From NCBI GenBank assembly GCA_036320915.1, contig JAXBDG010000008.1, positions 868,001 to 932,000 of the forward strand: 64,000 bases of DNA. The letters run 5' to 3'. This document shows, piece after piece, positions 35,764 through 50,523 of this stretch. This DNA is from Linnemannia elongata. Lineage: Eukaryota > Mortierellomycota > Mortierellomycetes > Mortierellales > Mortierellaceae. The notes under the pieces were generated by a model. The model had not been told where the DNA came from. It was given only the letters and a program-made list of their open reading frames with translations, and made no database searches. Both the position numbers and the translations under genes were made by a program. Numbering within the stretch: position 1 is the first letter of the stretch; each line of letters starts with the position of its first letter.

Positions 35764-37340
35764 GAACTGGAAAAATGCTCGGAGTGCCAGTCATCATCAA
35801 CCTTTGGTGAACGACGTCGATGGTGAAAGAGAAGTCGATGGCAGCAGCGATGCTCTTGAACTCCAGAACCGTTAGGCCACAACTACTGTAACATGCACAC
35901 CCTTTCGTATAAAATCCATTTGCTTTATTACGGAAATAAACGCAAAGCGCCGCAAACACATGGCCCTTGTCATGGTCAAAGCAGACACATGAGCCAGAAG
36001 AATATGAGATAGAAGAAAAATTCGAGCATGTTGACGTTCTGTCCACGTTCACAACCAAACACCTTTCCGTGAGTCCGATGTGATTCAACTGCTTCGTGTA
36101 CAGTAGGTCCATCCCTTTCATGGCACGAAGGAGTAAAACCCATTCATTTGCTTTCTAAAGTGGTGGGAAAGAAGCAAAAGGTTGCCAGCCTGGACAAATT
36201 GGATGACAAACAATTGTTCCCTAGGAAGGAGGAGGATGGCAGTGCCTTTGTATTTCGAGCTAGGCACGAAATGCCAAAAAAAAAAAAAACCACATTCTCA
36301 GCCCTGCTCTGTCGAGCCCTGTCCGGCGACCATATTTTATTTTTGAGTTCAGACCCCAAGGGAAGAGGGAAAAAGCGGGACTTTCAAAAGAATCTCAGTC
36401 AGGCGGAGGTGCGTCTGTAGGGTTTCATTCGCTTTATTGACCCTTTCAGAAGCGAGGCCGAGAAAATGCTTTCGGGGATGAGGCCAGAGACCGATGGAAA
36501 CAACGGAACCTCGAGAAAAGGAAATTGTTGCCAACGATGAGGAAGAGATACAAGATAAGGATCTCGACCATGGCTTGAATGATATCCCTCCTTGACCCTC
36601 GTCTTCCAAGGAAAATAGTCAAAAAATAAAATAAAATATAGAGATGCTCCAAGTCCCCAGCCTTTTTTTTAGAGTTGATGCAGCACCAGCCAACAGCAAA
36701 CTGGGCCGGTGTGCACTTCATTTTTTTTTCTTGTATTTATGGAGAAACTCCTGGAGAAATTGTGTTCTTGTCATGCATGGGATGTGCACAGGGCCCGAGT
36801 CCTTTCGCCGCGTCAATGCTCTCTCGATATAGTTGCTATGTGCCCCATCATTTTTTGTTACCTCGTAAAGTTGTGTCTAGGTGGATTGCGGTTTGAAGGT
36901 AAAGTGTTGAGATATTGGTGATGAAAGGAGGTGCGAGAGAGTAGATGGTGCCTTTGAGTATGGGAACCTGGAGGAAAAAGATCCTGGTGTGTGGGAGAAG
37001 GATCTGAGTGAGCCCCTGGAGGTTGAATGAGAGTCGCTTCCCCACACGAATGGGTTTTAGCAAGATAGTTGGTCAGGCGTCCGACAAGAATATATGTATG
37101 ATATTCTGCAAAGGTCAGCCCATCGGTCAGGTTCAGGTCAGTTTCTTGAACGATAGGAGAAAGGGAGACAAGACAACAATCAATTCAAGCAATAATCGTT
37201 CAAGTAGGAAAAGCCACACTCTACCCACCACCTCCGCCTCCTTTGGGTAACTACAAAAGAGACCGAAGCATTCTCATTCTTTTCCTTTCTTCTCATCATT
37301 CCTCATTCCCCATTCCCTCATTCCTCCCTCTACTTCGACC
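35764..37340. other. Intergenic region DOMON gene / elongase gene
   Basis: 1.6 kb. Small frames on both strands (up to 125 codons) show no domain and no splice-linked partner. Nothing recognisable; the right end is the elongase promoter with a pyrimidine-rich leader. Confidence 0.5.
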
Positions 37341-38932
37341 ATGGCTTCCCTTCTCAAGGACTTGGGTACAAAGTACCTCAACCTCAACTTTGATGACGCC
37401 CGCCACATCTTCCACAACACCGAGCACTGGGCCATTGCCCCAAAGCCCGAAGGAATTCTCTATCCTGAGTACTTTGATGTCCTCGTCAATTGGCGCACAC
37501 CCGTCTCCGTCGCTGCCCTCTATGTCCTTATGGTCGTCCTCCTCAACCCCAAGCAGGGCAAAGTCTCTCGTGTCGTCGCTGCCGACAGCGCCGCCAAGGG
37601 CGACAATAAGAAACAGCAGGAGCTTTCTTCGTCAAGCCCTGCCATGACCGCCCTTGTCTTTGTTCATAACGCTATCCTCTGTGTCTACTCTGCCTGGACC
37701 TTTTACGGCATGTTCTTTGCCTGGAAGAAAGCTTTCGCTACTCACACTTTCATGGAGGCCGTAAGTACAACTTTGTTGGGGAATAGAACGTCCAATGGTT
37801 CATTTTGTTGTTTATTTTCTTAGTTTTAGTCTTCCTGTTTGTTCTGTTTGTCCTTGTTCAGATCGGATCCGCCAAAATGAAAAAAAAATGCCTCCGCCCC
37901 CTTTCATTTTTTTTTTTTTTTTACTTCCCCAACGGATTTTTCTTACGTCGTCATGTACTCTAACCTCACTTGGCCCATTTTTTTTCCACGTTGTAGGTGT
38001 GCGATTCGGACAACACTTTCTGGGACAGCCTCGGCTACTACTCGTACTACTTTTACCTCTCCAAGTATTGTAAGTCAAACCTGCCAGGAAGAAAGGAGGA
38101 AAAGAACCAGCTCAGGACATCTCGGTTGATCGACTTGCTGTCCAATCTGTGGGGGCACAGAAATGAACGACGGACTTCTCAGGAACTGAAATGATTCAAA
38201 AGTATGAATTGTCTCTAACTATATTGTAACATGTCTCTTCCTCTGGCGATAGATGAGATCGTTGATACCATTATCATTTTGTTGAAGGGACGCCGCTCTT
38301 CTCTTCTCCAGACTTACCACCATGCCGGAGCCATTTTCACCATGTACATGGTAAGTAAATCACGCTCCAAATGGCTGTATCCTATGTAATGTTTGCCTAA
38401 AATAGACGTGAGAAACGCAATGCATGAACACAAACCACAGAAGGACGCTATGGTCTCCCTCTTCCACCCCATTGTTACTTTGATCTTTACCGTACCCCCC
38501 CCCCCAAGAAACTTTCCCACAATCTAACTCGGTTTTCCAATTTTCCTTCGATAACGAACAAAAAAATAGGGTTTCAACTATCGTGCCCACCCCATCTGGA
38601 TCTTTACGACTTTCAACTCGTTCATCCACACCATCATGTACGCTTACTACGCCGCCACCTCCGTCGGCTTGAAGCCCCCCGGCAAGAAGTACCTCACCTC
38701 CATGCAGATCACCCAGTTCTGGACAGGTACTGCTCTGGCCTTCTGGTACGAGATTGGCTCGCCTAAGGGTTGCTTCACCAACCCCGGATCGCGTTTCGCC
38801 ATTTGGACCGTCTTGGCCTATGTTTTCCCCTTGATCTACCTCTTCACGTCTTTTGCCAGTAAGATGTACGGAAACCGTGTCAAGGCGGCGGCAGCTGCCA
38901 AGGCCACTTCCCAGCAGAAGAAGGTATTGTAA
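37341..38932 (+). CDS. ELO-family fatty acid elongase (3-ketoacyl-CoA synthase)
   Basis: ER membrane condensing enzyme that adds two carbons from malonyl-CoA to acyl-CoA. Exons 37341-37760, 37997-38069, 38253-38350 and 38570-38932 give 317 residues. Family motifs are KYYEIVDT (163-170; KxxExxDT), the histidine box QTYHH (184-188), NSFIHTIMYAYY and TSMQITQ. The first histidine of HxxHH is Gln here, a variant known from one branch of the family. Several hydrophobic segments and a basic C-terminus (KAAAAAKATSQQKKVL) are consistent with an ER-resident protein. Substrate length and saturation cannot be read from the sequence. Intron 3 contains an 11-C run (38495-38505). Confidence 0.94.
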
Positions 38933-39449
38933 AAAAACTCCAAATCAACACACTATTTCGACCCCCTCCACCGCCAACATTTAGCATTTTTCTCCCCTTA
39001 GCATTCCTCCAGTAATAAATATGTAATAACATACAGACGACAATGTGTATGAAAAAGTCCTTCGGCTTGCGATTTGAAGTTATTTGGCCTTGTTGGGTCA
39101 CACAACCGCTTTTGTTGCCGATTGGCTTGGGCTATCTCGGACAATTGAACAATTGGACGTCAACTGTGGTAGCGTTTTCATCCAATGGATCAACAAACAA
39201 TAAACGTGGCTGTGGGGGACAGAGAGAACGATAGATAGTACTGGAGGGAGTCTTAAATGGCCCCATGTGCAGACCGAATAGTCGGTGAGAAGTTTGGAGA
39301 TGCAGAGAAATGTTTAATGGTGGAACATGTGATGGAAAAAAAGAAAAAAGTGAAAAGACGCTACAAAACAAATAATACAAGGAAGGTTGGATGTGATGAG
39401 AGGGACGGGGACAGAGGATTAGCAAGTAAAGACAGTTAAATGGTTGTAT
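38933..39449. other. Convergent spacer elongase / NHP2
   Basis: Contains the elongase 3' flank with AATAAA at 39014-39019 and again near 39199. No gene seen. Confidence 0.5.
39014..39019 (+). terminator. Poly(A) signal of the elongase gene
   Basis: AATAAA about 80 bases after the stop codon. Confidence 0.55.
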
Positions 39450-40466
39450 TTAGTTGTAGGTGATAGCCTCATCCTATGAAGACATGGATCAAAGTAGCGA
39501 AGGTAAAGAGATTGTGGGTCAGTGAAATTGTCAACAACGGCAATGCAGGTCGAGAACAGAACCTATATTAGAGTGACGAAGACCTTCGAATAAATGAACA
39601 TACCATCTCCTTGACCTTGGCAAAGCACTCATCGTAGAGCTCCTTGTACTCCTTGGCACCGTCCATGTCCTTCTTCTTTCCGCCCAAGACGACCATGACG
39701 CAAGAGGTGGGGCGCTTGGTCGATCCTGCAGTGCCGAGATCCTCCTTGGAGGGCAAGAAGACATAGGGGACATCGTTCTCCTCGCAGAGGACGGGGACGT
39801 GGGTGATGACATCGATGGGTGAAATATCGCCAGCAATCAAGACGAGACCCTTCTCGCCCTTGCGGAGTCCCTTGACGACCTCCTTGACACCACGCTTCAC
39901 ATGCTTGGCCTTGGCAGCTGTCGATTAGTAATGAAGTGTAGGCAAAGATACGTCGAAGGGAAGTTGGTGGCAGAGAGTGCGTTTCCGATGATAATTAGGG
40001 ATCGAGGTTGTCGGGTTGGAAGGAAGAGGACAGAAGTATAAACGACAGTGGTTAGTAAATTGCTTTCAGTTGAATCGCTATTTGGATTTTAGTGTATGTG
40101 TGTGCAAGTCGTTTGGTGTGTTTGTTGTTGCGGATCTCTTTTTCTTCTACTTCCATGAACAAAGTTGATTTACTGTTGGCTTGTGTTGATCGCCTTTCCA
40201 GTTGTCCAGCTGTGCGTTGACTGAATCACTCAACCTGGTCATCGTAAATGTGGTTGCTTGTACGCAAGTAGTCGAGCAGATTCCTTACCCTTCTTGACGG
40301 TCTTCAAGAGCTTCTTGGTCAGCTTGTCGGCAGCCAAGGGAGCAGCGATGGGCGAGACATCGACAATACGGGCGGGAGCATCGACCTCCATGTCAGAGTC
40401 GTGCTCGACCTTCTTCTCGACCTTCTCGGCCTTCTTCTCCTTCTTTTCCTTGCGTTCCTTGGCCAT
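39450..40466 (-). CDS. NHP2: H/ACA snoRNP protein Nhp2
   Basis: Core protein of H/ACA ribonucleoproteins that guide pseudouridylation of rRNA. Exons 40466-40289, 39917-39604 and 39473-39450 give 171 residues. The N-terminus is Lys/Glu-rich (MAKERKEKKEKKAEKVEKK). The L7Ae-type RNA-binding domain (about 60-155) has RGVKEVVKGLRKGEKGLVLI, AGDISPIDVITHVP and VPYVFLPSKEDLG, which separate Nhp2 from ribosomal eL8. The last exon is a proposed 24-base exon (DEAITYN then stop) behind a CTTCATAG acceptor. It is the least certain part, because a nearer acceptor at about 39569 would give a longer, unconserved tail. Transcribed towards the elongase gene. Confidence 0.92.
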
Positions 40467-40858
40467 GGTTATAGATATGAAAAGAGTGTGGTGGTGGTAG
40501 GGAGAAAGGAGAAAGGAAAAAGGGTGGTGGGTGATGGAGGAGGTAGGTGTGAGAGTGAGAGAATGCAAAAGGCAGGCCTGTTGTGAGAGTAGTGTCAACA
40601 CTTCATAGGACTGGACTTTTTTTTTTTTTTTTTTTTCTCATTGTTTTCACGACTTATAAGCCACTTTATGTGACTGCCGAACGCGGTTGTGGTTGTCGGT
40701 CTGTTAGCTTTGTCCCAGTTCGCGACCAGTTCACACATCGAAAGCTATTGCGATCAAGAGTCCGCCGGGCTCTTCAAATGCACTGTAAAGAAATATTGGT
40801 CATTTTAATAGTAAAAGTGAAGGATAGAGAAAGAGGGTATGTTGGAGGTTTTTGCCTT
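40467..40858. other. Spacer NHP2 upstream / chitin synthase 3' flank
   Basis: NHP2 promoter side and chitin synthase 3' end, both on the minus strand; T18-type run near 40618. No gene seen. Confidence 0.45.
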
Positions 40859-43800
40859 CTACATGCCGGCACCTGCACCGTCATCATGGGCCATATTGGA
40901 CATTGGCTGGTACCATCCGGTGATACCATTTGTCAAGCCCAACTTGATCCGCTTCTCCCTCTCAAACTCACACCACTTCTTCATCACAATCTTGCTTGAG
41001 TCAAACTCTCCTTCCTTGCCACCATGTACATCTGCCTTGGGATCTCCTTCTCCTTGGACCTTACGCGTCTCACCCCACGTGAAGTCGTCAAAGTGCCAAA
41101 ACGCGTACACGGGCAAGACAAAGTTCCAGATCGGCAGCGAGAGCAAGTACATGCCCATCCATCCAACGTACACAACTTTGCGGGACGTCATCAAGATCAG
41201 GATGGCGGGGAGACCTAGAATGGCGGCGAGTAACAGCAGAGGGATGATAGGGACTGGGGTAATGATGAACGAGATGACGATCAGGTAAAGCGTAAACGAG
41301 ATGGCAGCGGGCAAGACGACAGTTCCGACCAGCTCCATGAAGATGACAAACTGCATCGAGAAGCAGAAGGTGCCGCAGAGATCGCGAATCAGAACCAGTT
41401 CCATTAAGTTGTGGATAGTTGAGTTGATCCAGCGACGGCGTTGGGAGAGTAGGACTCTGAACTCGTTGGGGACCTGGGTCTTGCAGACAGCCTGGGGCAC
41501 AAACATCATCTTGCGCTTGGGGAAAGTTCGGAGCATCAGGGTGGTCAGGTAGCGATCCTCACCGAGGAGGAGCAGGTTCTTCTTGTGGAGTGTATCGACA
41601 ACATTCTCGGAGTAGTGCTCGACAATGTCGGGGTTGGCCAGGACGGGAACCCAGTAGCGGTTTGGACCCTTGGGGGCTTTGATACGGTACATGCAGAAGC
41701 AGCCAGGCAGACAGGTGACACCACCAAAGATGGACTCGAAAGCCTTGGACAAGTGATGTGAGATGTAGTACTCGAAGACTAAGTATAACACATAAAGAGA
41801 CGCGAACAAGGTTAATAACGAGTCTTCATCTCCTGGTATGGCTCACGAAGACAACGGAAATGTTAGACGTTTTACCTTGGATCATGGTCACCCAAGACTC
41901 TTTCTTGTTGGCAATCTTGGTCTCACCGCAAAGACCCATGACAGTGGGGTCCTGAGCCATGCAAGCAACCATGCGGGTGAGAGAATCGGGGTAGACCTTG
42001 GTATCAGCATCAACCATGAGGACCAACTCATAAAAGTCGGGAGTCACCTTGGTCACGTTCCAAAAGGCATTGAAGAACTCGTACTCAAGAGGGGTCATAC
42101 GCTCGTCAAACATCACCTTCTGCAAGAACGACATGAGAATGATCTGGGAGTCGCGCTTTCCACGGTTTCCGGGCTTCTTCTCGTGGGCTTCAGCAGGAGT
42201 TCCGCACTTGACGATCGTAATCATGGGTACCTTCTGACGCTCTTCCATCGGCATCTCGCAGTCGTCGGCGTAGCGGTAGTATCCAGCGTAGATCTTGGCC
42301 ATGTTGTGGCGTTTGGATCCGTCCGCGATGGCAATGTATGATTGCGCTTCAACCTCCTCGCGGGGGACAATAAAGTCGGTCATCATGTCCAGGCAGATTT
42401 CGGGAGTAGTCTTGTCCTCGTTCTCACCACGGATGATACCGTCGGCAATGATCAGAAGGAGCTTGTGGGTCGAAGGATAGCTTGTGTTGGCAAGCGAGTC
42501 GCAGGTGGCACGAAGTCCGTCAACACCCTCAGAGTAGCAGGTGACAAGCATTAGTGTATGCAAAAGGGGACACTGGAGCTCGCCTTTCATCTTGGAGATG
42601 GAGGCGTTGATACCGGCGCGGCTGAGGCGGGGGGCATTGGTTCCTGTGATAGTTATCGAGTCAGCACGCTTTTGACCAGGACGAGGCATTGACGAGCCAA
42701 CAAGGGAAGCGCTCGAAGAACCACCAACACGAGGGCTAGGAGGTAAACTGCCCCAGCGACGAGTTGGAGGAGGGAGACCGAGAGGGAATGGGATCTCAGT
42801 GGCAGCCGAGACATAGGATCCATTGGGTGTAGCAGCACCAGACTCGACGTTGAAGCGAGAACCCTCCATGACATTGGCACGAATGCGTTCCGCGCGACTA
42901 TTACAATCGCGATTTAAGATGTAGCGGTTAATAACAACCACAATATGATCGCCAGAGCAGCAAAAAAATGGACGAGATGCTTACCGGTTAGTCTCAGAGT
43001 TGGGGCTGTCGACGTAGGGCGATGTGTTGTCGTCGACCCAGGCCTCGATGATCTCCTGGCGCTTCAACTTCTCAGCAAAGGTCTTTTCGTCAAAGGAACC
43101 CAATCTCCAGCTTAGGACCCAGCCAAAGATGACAGCCAAGAAAAATCTCAACAGGACGACGCTTAGGATAACAATCAGGGAGACGTAGAGGACAATATCG
43201 GCAACGACACATCCAAGCGACATTTGGTCAATCACGCCGACCTTGACAATATCGACCAAGCATTGAGTGATCTTTGTGCGCTCTTTCGTGTAGGACATAC
43301 TCAGACTGATATCTTGGCCAGCGAAAGTGCCGTTGAGGAAGGGAGCCAACCCAGGGGGGACAATGACGTTATCATCCAGCCAGTTCAGACGGCTTAGATC
43401 GAGGACATTTCCGTTGTAGACGGCATAGTTGGTACCTGGCTCCTTGAGATCCTCCCAGCTGAAGTACACTTCACCCATGAACCGAAGCTGCTTGATCACC
43501 TGACGAGCCTTGATCGATTCGGGCCCGACGTGGCATCCCTGCTTGCCCACTCCCGGCATGGGCTTGGTATCAGATCGGATGTTGGTGACAACGCAAGGGA
43601 AGTAGTTCCAGACATTGCCGTACTGGTCATGCTGCTTGCCGCCCAGGACGTCCTTACAGGCGCGGTTGATATTCTGGAACATAAAGGTCATATCCCTACC
43701 ACCGGCATCAGGGAAAGGCTTTGCGAGCAAGTTGCTTGTAGTCTGAGCAATGCCAGGGACAACTGGATGGTTAAAATCTTTGAGAAGGTAGGCGCGACCC

Positions 43801-44680
43801 AAAAGGACAGCAGACTGGGTATCGACGTGACCGTGACGGATGCGGTTTGGCTCTTTTCCACAAAGGACGACGTTGAAGCCAAAGGTTAAGAAACCAACAG
43901 TGAAACAGAGCATAAAGATGATGCTCACCAACGCAACCTTCTCGCGCCATGCCTGCCGAACTTCCTTTGTGCCTTTACCTATTTGACAATAAAAGACATA
44001 GAGTGGTTTAGTATGTGTGCGGCAATGCTATTGTGTTATCGTTCGGGTTGAAAAGGTGATCCAACACAATACTCACCCATGAGGGCCAAGAGAGGCGAAG
44101 GGAAGCAACATGTAACCATTCTTGAAAAGATAACCCAGCAGGAGGGGAACTTGGACTCCTCCTCCTTGTCCTCCTTAGGACGTTTCTTGGATTTCTGACG
44201 CTTGAGCATCCTCTCAGCCTTGGCCTGATCCAAATCCCGCTGCTGAAGCTGGTCAGGTCGTCGATTCCGTAAGGATTGGCCATCGTGGTTGTCGTCATAG
44301 TGCTTCTCGTCATATAATCCCTGTCCACGATGAACTGAGCTGTTGTGACTGTGACTTTGGCCTCCGGGTGGATTGTTGGAAAGGTTGCGTTGATGGCTGT
44401 AGATAGAGTCTCCAGGAGGGTGGTAGCCATGCCCATGTGTGTTGTGGTAGCTCTGGCCATATCCATACTGGTGATTGTTGGCGCCTCCGTTAATTGCTGG
44501 AGAAGTGTGGGTAACAATAGAGAGCCCGCCGCCATGGCGATGACTGTGAGAGCAGTGTGAAGGCTCAGGTTGATTTGGGTAGCTACCGTTTTGTGGAAGC
44601 TGAACGCCTAGTTGCCTGGAAAGTTCAGAGTACAGTTCATCACTGTTGCCGTTCTCCAAGTCAGACTCCCTTTCTTTCAT
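40859..44680 (-). CDS. Chitin synthase, Chs3-like (class IV type)
   Basis: Family-2 glycosyltransferase that polymerises N-acetylglucosamine into cell-wall chitin at the plasma membrane. Exons 44680-44077, 43978-42985, 42897-41876 and 41778-40859 give 1179 residues. The N-terminus is Gln/His/Gly-rich and cytosolic, then two early membrane segments flank an extracellular-type loop (about 220-430), as in Chs3. The catalytic part has [34 protein letters not shown] (E947, D948) and QRRRW (986-990; the QxxRW signature). A cluster of hydrophobic helices follows ([20 protein letters not shown]). It has no myosin motor domain, which excludes classes V and VII. Class IV is judged from order and length. 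Confidence 0.95.
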
Positions 44681-45391
44681 CTTTGTTATATATCACCTAG
44701 CGGTGGCATAGAGTGAAATAAGGAGAGAATGTACCGTGTCAGATCGTCGTTACATGTTTGTTTTGCCCATTGACGCGCAGATTTTGGTTCTTGTTGCGTG
44801 TAAGTCTTTGTCGCGGAATGGACGACGGTGTATAAAGGAGAAAGTGGCGAAGGTCAATGGTAGTTAGGGTGATGGATTGAAATAGGCGGCCTTACCGTGG
44901 ATTATAAAGGTGTAAATAGGTGACTAAGGATCGGAGTGAGAACAAACAAAAAAGGGGAAGGGGGTGTAACCCAGGTATCGAGAGGAGGAGAGGATGAAAG
45001 TAAGCGAAAGGAATGGAGGGGAAAGGAGGAATTAAAAAAGAAGACTAGGTGGGAGGCGAAAGGCGAGAGGCAAGAGGGAAGAGAGTGAGAAAAGAGAAGA
45101 AAAAAGGAAGGAAGGGGAAGGATAGGGAGAAAAAAAAAAAGGTGTCCGTTGATCGACCGGAATTGATGGTATGATGCTCTTACGGAAATATCTAATCGGG
45201 CCAAGGTCGGCTTCAGAGAAAGGTACTGTCCTGCACCAATGTCAGTCAGAGAGAGGCGAAATGATAGCTATCGAGGAACAATACGCTTGAGCAAGCAAAA
45301 CGCAATGATATCAAGTCAAAGGCGAAAGGGAGACGATTGAACAATTAATAATGCGCGTGTGCAAAGAAGGGAGCAAGGCGAGCGAGAAAGG

Positions 45392-45425
<34 letters not shown>

Positions 45426-45620
45426 GAGAGTGAGAGGAGGAACAATCGACTGCATCTTGCCCGCTACACTAGTCCATGGACAGTACCACGTTCCAATCCC
45501 TACGACTACGACGCGGTTCGTTTCTGTTCGTGCATAGAGCCGAACAATGGAATGGGTCACTTTCATGACAATCCACACGTGATCTCGTTTGAGTTGAGTT
45601 TTTTATTACATGGCTATGGC
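44681..45620. other. Chitin synthase upstream region / NUP85 3' flank
   Basis: Purine-rich on the plus strand. Contains (AG)14 and a CACGTG at 45576-45581. No gene seen; the part nearest 44681 should be the chitin synthase leader and promoter. Confidence 0.5.
45395..45422 (+). repeat. (AG)14 microsatellite
   Basis: Perfect AG dinucleotide run followed by imperfect GAGTGAG copies. Confidence 0.9.
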
Positions 45621-48600
45621 TCAGGCTATCAGCACATCCTCGTCAGGGCGATGAGGAGGGTGCACAAAAGACCGAGCAAGATTCCTAGTCAGAGACAACC
45701 GCAAAACGTCCAGCTGAGACTCCTTCTCCTCTACCGTTGATGTAGAACCAGAGCTGGATTGTGGCAACAGCTGAAGATATTCCGATTTGTACTGGGACCC
45801 GACAAGCTCCTCCAGGGACTGCATCAAGACAAACGTGTCGTTCGAGTCAAAGATCACCTGCTGCTTGTTCTCCAGAAGAGGGAGAGCATCCAGAAGCAAA
45901 ACAATCCAGTATTTCTTCGGCGCCGTTCCATTTGCGAGCAGCTTGACCAACACTTCTCCAGCTTTGGCAAGCTTGCCATTCTACGACAGTGAACAGAGAA
46001 CAGAAGTTCCTGTTAGTATGGAGCGTGCTTTTAATGGCCTCAGGATATCTGACCTACATTAGGTGGTTACCTTATAGTCACGGTGGAACCCGGCGTAAGA
46101 TCGCAGGAATTGAACATGACTGCTGGATGTGTCCAAAGATTCAATTGACGCAAGTGTATCGTCCAGATCAAATTGTCCACGCTCTAGGTAGCCGAGAACA
46201 AGGTTGTCGACTACCTTTGCCACTCGATCGAGATCTTTTGAGACAATAAAGTGTTGAATAGCCTGTGCATAGTCTCCTCGCTTCTCCTCTTCTACAGCCA
46301 TAACCTACAGAAAGTCAAAAGGACAGAGGAGAATTAAAGAGCAGTCGGCGATAGTCATTGCAAAGACCAAAAGCAAATGCCAAGCTAAGCTCTTACCCTG
46401 TTGATAGATCGCAGCGAGTCTTTAAGGTCATTCTCCTCACAGAACTTGAGAACTTTATGAGCATTTTCTGACGAGTTCAAAGGAACATGGCAAATCCACT
46501 GCATGCAATCAAAAGTATATGGAAGATGGAGAGCGTAAACGAGTATGTTAGTGTCAAATCATGTAATGCATGACGCGTCGTAAATGCGGTACAAATATTC
46601 AATGAGAAGTTACCTCTGAGAGCGTCGAACGGCCAGTGTGACCACACCTGAGCAAATATCCTGTTACAATCTCCCACAGAGAGAGATTTGACATGAGACT
46701 TTGGGCATAGCCAATGACGAAGAAGTCGTGAATTTTCGAGTCCCAGCCCTGAGTGGCGATATCCTGCAGATCTACCGCACTCATGTCGAGATAGCCATAC
46801 TGTTGCAGCACAGTCGACAAATGGGCAACAAGCCAGGGATGAAATTCTCCGCAAAGACGAACTGTCTATATGACGAATACAGAAATAGTTCGACAGCGTG
46901 AGCATGGTTTGTGAGGACCGGAATGAAGCGATATGAGCTCGATTGAATACTGCTACATATCCTGTACCTTGATGTCGTCCATTTGCAAGATGGCAATCTT
47001 GATTCTGTCCAGCAATGTCACGTCGGTGCTTTCCAGGAAGGGAGGCAAGCATGTTTCCAAAATCTGCCTACTCGAAAGAAAAGCGTAAAGTATATTAGTG
47101 CGTCGTGTTGTCAAGTCGAGTTGTCATGTCGTCTTCATAGCTTTGAGTTCATTGATGGCAACTGACGTACCCAATGTTTTCCCGCTCACAGTCAGGGTGC
47201 ACGAAGAGGAATGTGCCTGAAACTGCTTCCTCCCAACGATCGGACACATCGATGATTTCCTCAACTTCACATGACAGCACCTTCATCACCTCCTTTGCTC
47301 CCTTTCCAAGATGCTTGACATGTTTAGAATGTGTAAACTTTCTATGGTACAAGAAAAAAAGCAATGGTTGATTTGGTGAGATGTCAGCATTAAAATGACC
47401 AAACTCCCATTAAAGTCCTGTTTTTCATAAGACTCCTTACTTGCACTCTTCCTTCCACTTCATGTGTCGAGTGTGAAACTCTCCAAGTGGGAAAGATTTC
47501 TCAGAGGAAGGGATGTCGCTGAGTACTCTCACTAGTTCTTCCAATGCTCTAGCCACTTGCTCATCCTCCTCCTCGTTCAATGTCTGTTCCAGAATGAAAA
47601 TAACCGACTCGATCATGCCTCTGAGCAAGCATCTATCAAGTGGAACCATGGCAGACGTTAGCAATGAAGCAATTATTTACCGTTGCGTTACATCCTAGTC
47701 TTTACGTGCACGAGTCTTACCGACGAATGTATGACCAAAAGTCTGGGTGGGTCAATTTCGAAGAATCTGCAAGCAAGGTCTTTCCGAGTTCTGGGTCCTG
47801 AGCTATTTCAAGTATTCGCCGTAGAGAGTAACAGAAAGAGCAGCAAATTAAGTAGAATTGCTCATTTGTCCTGTCCATTGAATTGCCGGGATGTCCAAGT
47901 CAGTGCGGTTCAAATTTCTTACTGGCGTCGTGAGTGGCCAGCCATTCGTTGAACATGAAGGCGATCGGCCGTTTCCTGTCAGATGTCAAGAACACGGCTT
48001 CAGCCAACTGCCACACCGCGCTGAAGGATTCCATGAGGATCGTCTCCTGTTCGATCTCCAACGCATCATTCGTCTTTGACTCCATCTATTGGAAACAAAG
48101 TGACGATCCGTTAGTTGCCAACACCTTGCCTCGATTCCTAGGAATTCAGACTCACTTCAAAATCCAACGCCTTTTACATAGAGATGTGCGAGATGCTCCT
48201 CGATCGTCTTGTTGTATCGTTCAAGGTGGTGTTTGTAGTCCGAGGTGCCTCCTGCTTTGTAGGGGTCCTTAGATGCGACGTCAAGAAAGACTTTAAAGGT
48301 TTGCTTGATAAACTAACAACATAATGGAAAAGAAGGTAGTGCGATCTTATAAGTAGGGGAGACACAGCTGCACATGTCCTATTTGATCCTCTTCGTATGC
48401 GGTTCTGGTTCTTACTGGAATTCGGCTCTCTGGGATTGCGGCCTGGCAAAGAAATATGGTGTTGTCCTCGACTGAGCTCTTCTGCTTGGTAGGGAACTAG
48501 TTGCAATGAAGCAGAGGATTTATTGACGCGTTAAACTGCCGCTCTTGTCGCGATAGTGAGAATGAATCGGTCTTGCTTCGCCATATACAACAGTTATCGA

Positions 48601-48937
48601 ATCGTGTATGACAAGAGACTTATTTTACCTCCTCTGCTGCCTTTCTTCCTGCAACATAGACAGCGATTTCGTTTGTTGTAGGTCTGAAGGTAGAGCGCAG
48701 CGTTCTGTTGGTCTTGACCCAAGAGTCGGCTGAGACCCCCTTTTTGATGGGACTAGGATCCAGGTGCAAAATGGCGACATATTCTTCGTCGTTCTGATCC
48801 CTGTCCATGTCGTGAACCATCCCATGGGTTGGGTTCAGATCCACTGTTGGGGCATTGAAAATTGATCGCTTTGCTGCAGTGGCATTGAGATTCAGTGCGG
48901 TGTTGGAAGGCTGGATCAGAGGGATTCCGGTCGACAT
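45621..48937 (-). CDS. NUP85: Nucleoporin Nup85
   Basis: Helical scaffold of the Y-shaped (Nup84/Nup107) nuclear pore subcomplex. Twelve exons: 48937-48629, 48496-48416, 48312-48178, 48085-47923, 47802-47721, 47632-47441, 47341-47171, 47067-46968, 46865-46614, 46498-46397, 46304-46071 and 45980-45621; 726 residues, all phases consistent. Recognised by FWSYIRR, the block VIGYAQSLMSNLSLWEIVTGYLLRCG with HTGRSTLSE, and SINRVMAVEEEKRGDYAQAIQHFI; this alpha-solenoid pattern is typical of Nup85/Pericentrin-like proteins. The N-terminus is a short disordered stretch. The start is the first ATG (48937); an in-frame non-ATG extension is ignored. Small exons 2 and 5 are the least certain. Divergent from the polyubiquitin gene. 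Confidence 0.88.

Positions 48938-50523
<1,586 letters not shown>

Noticed and set aside
35744..36121. 125-codon minus-strand frame overlapping the DOMON gene end
   Set aside because: No family, overlaps a supported stop codon and has no splice-linked exons.
45395..45422. AG repeat as a CRISPR-like or satellite array
   Set aside because: It is a simple dinucleotide microsatellite with no spacers.
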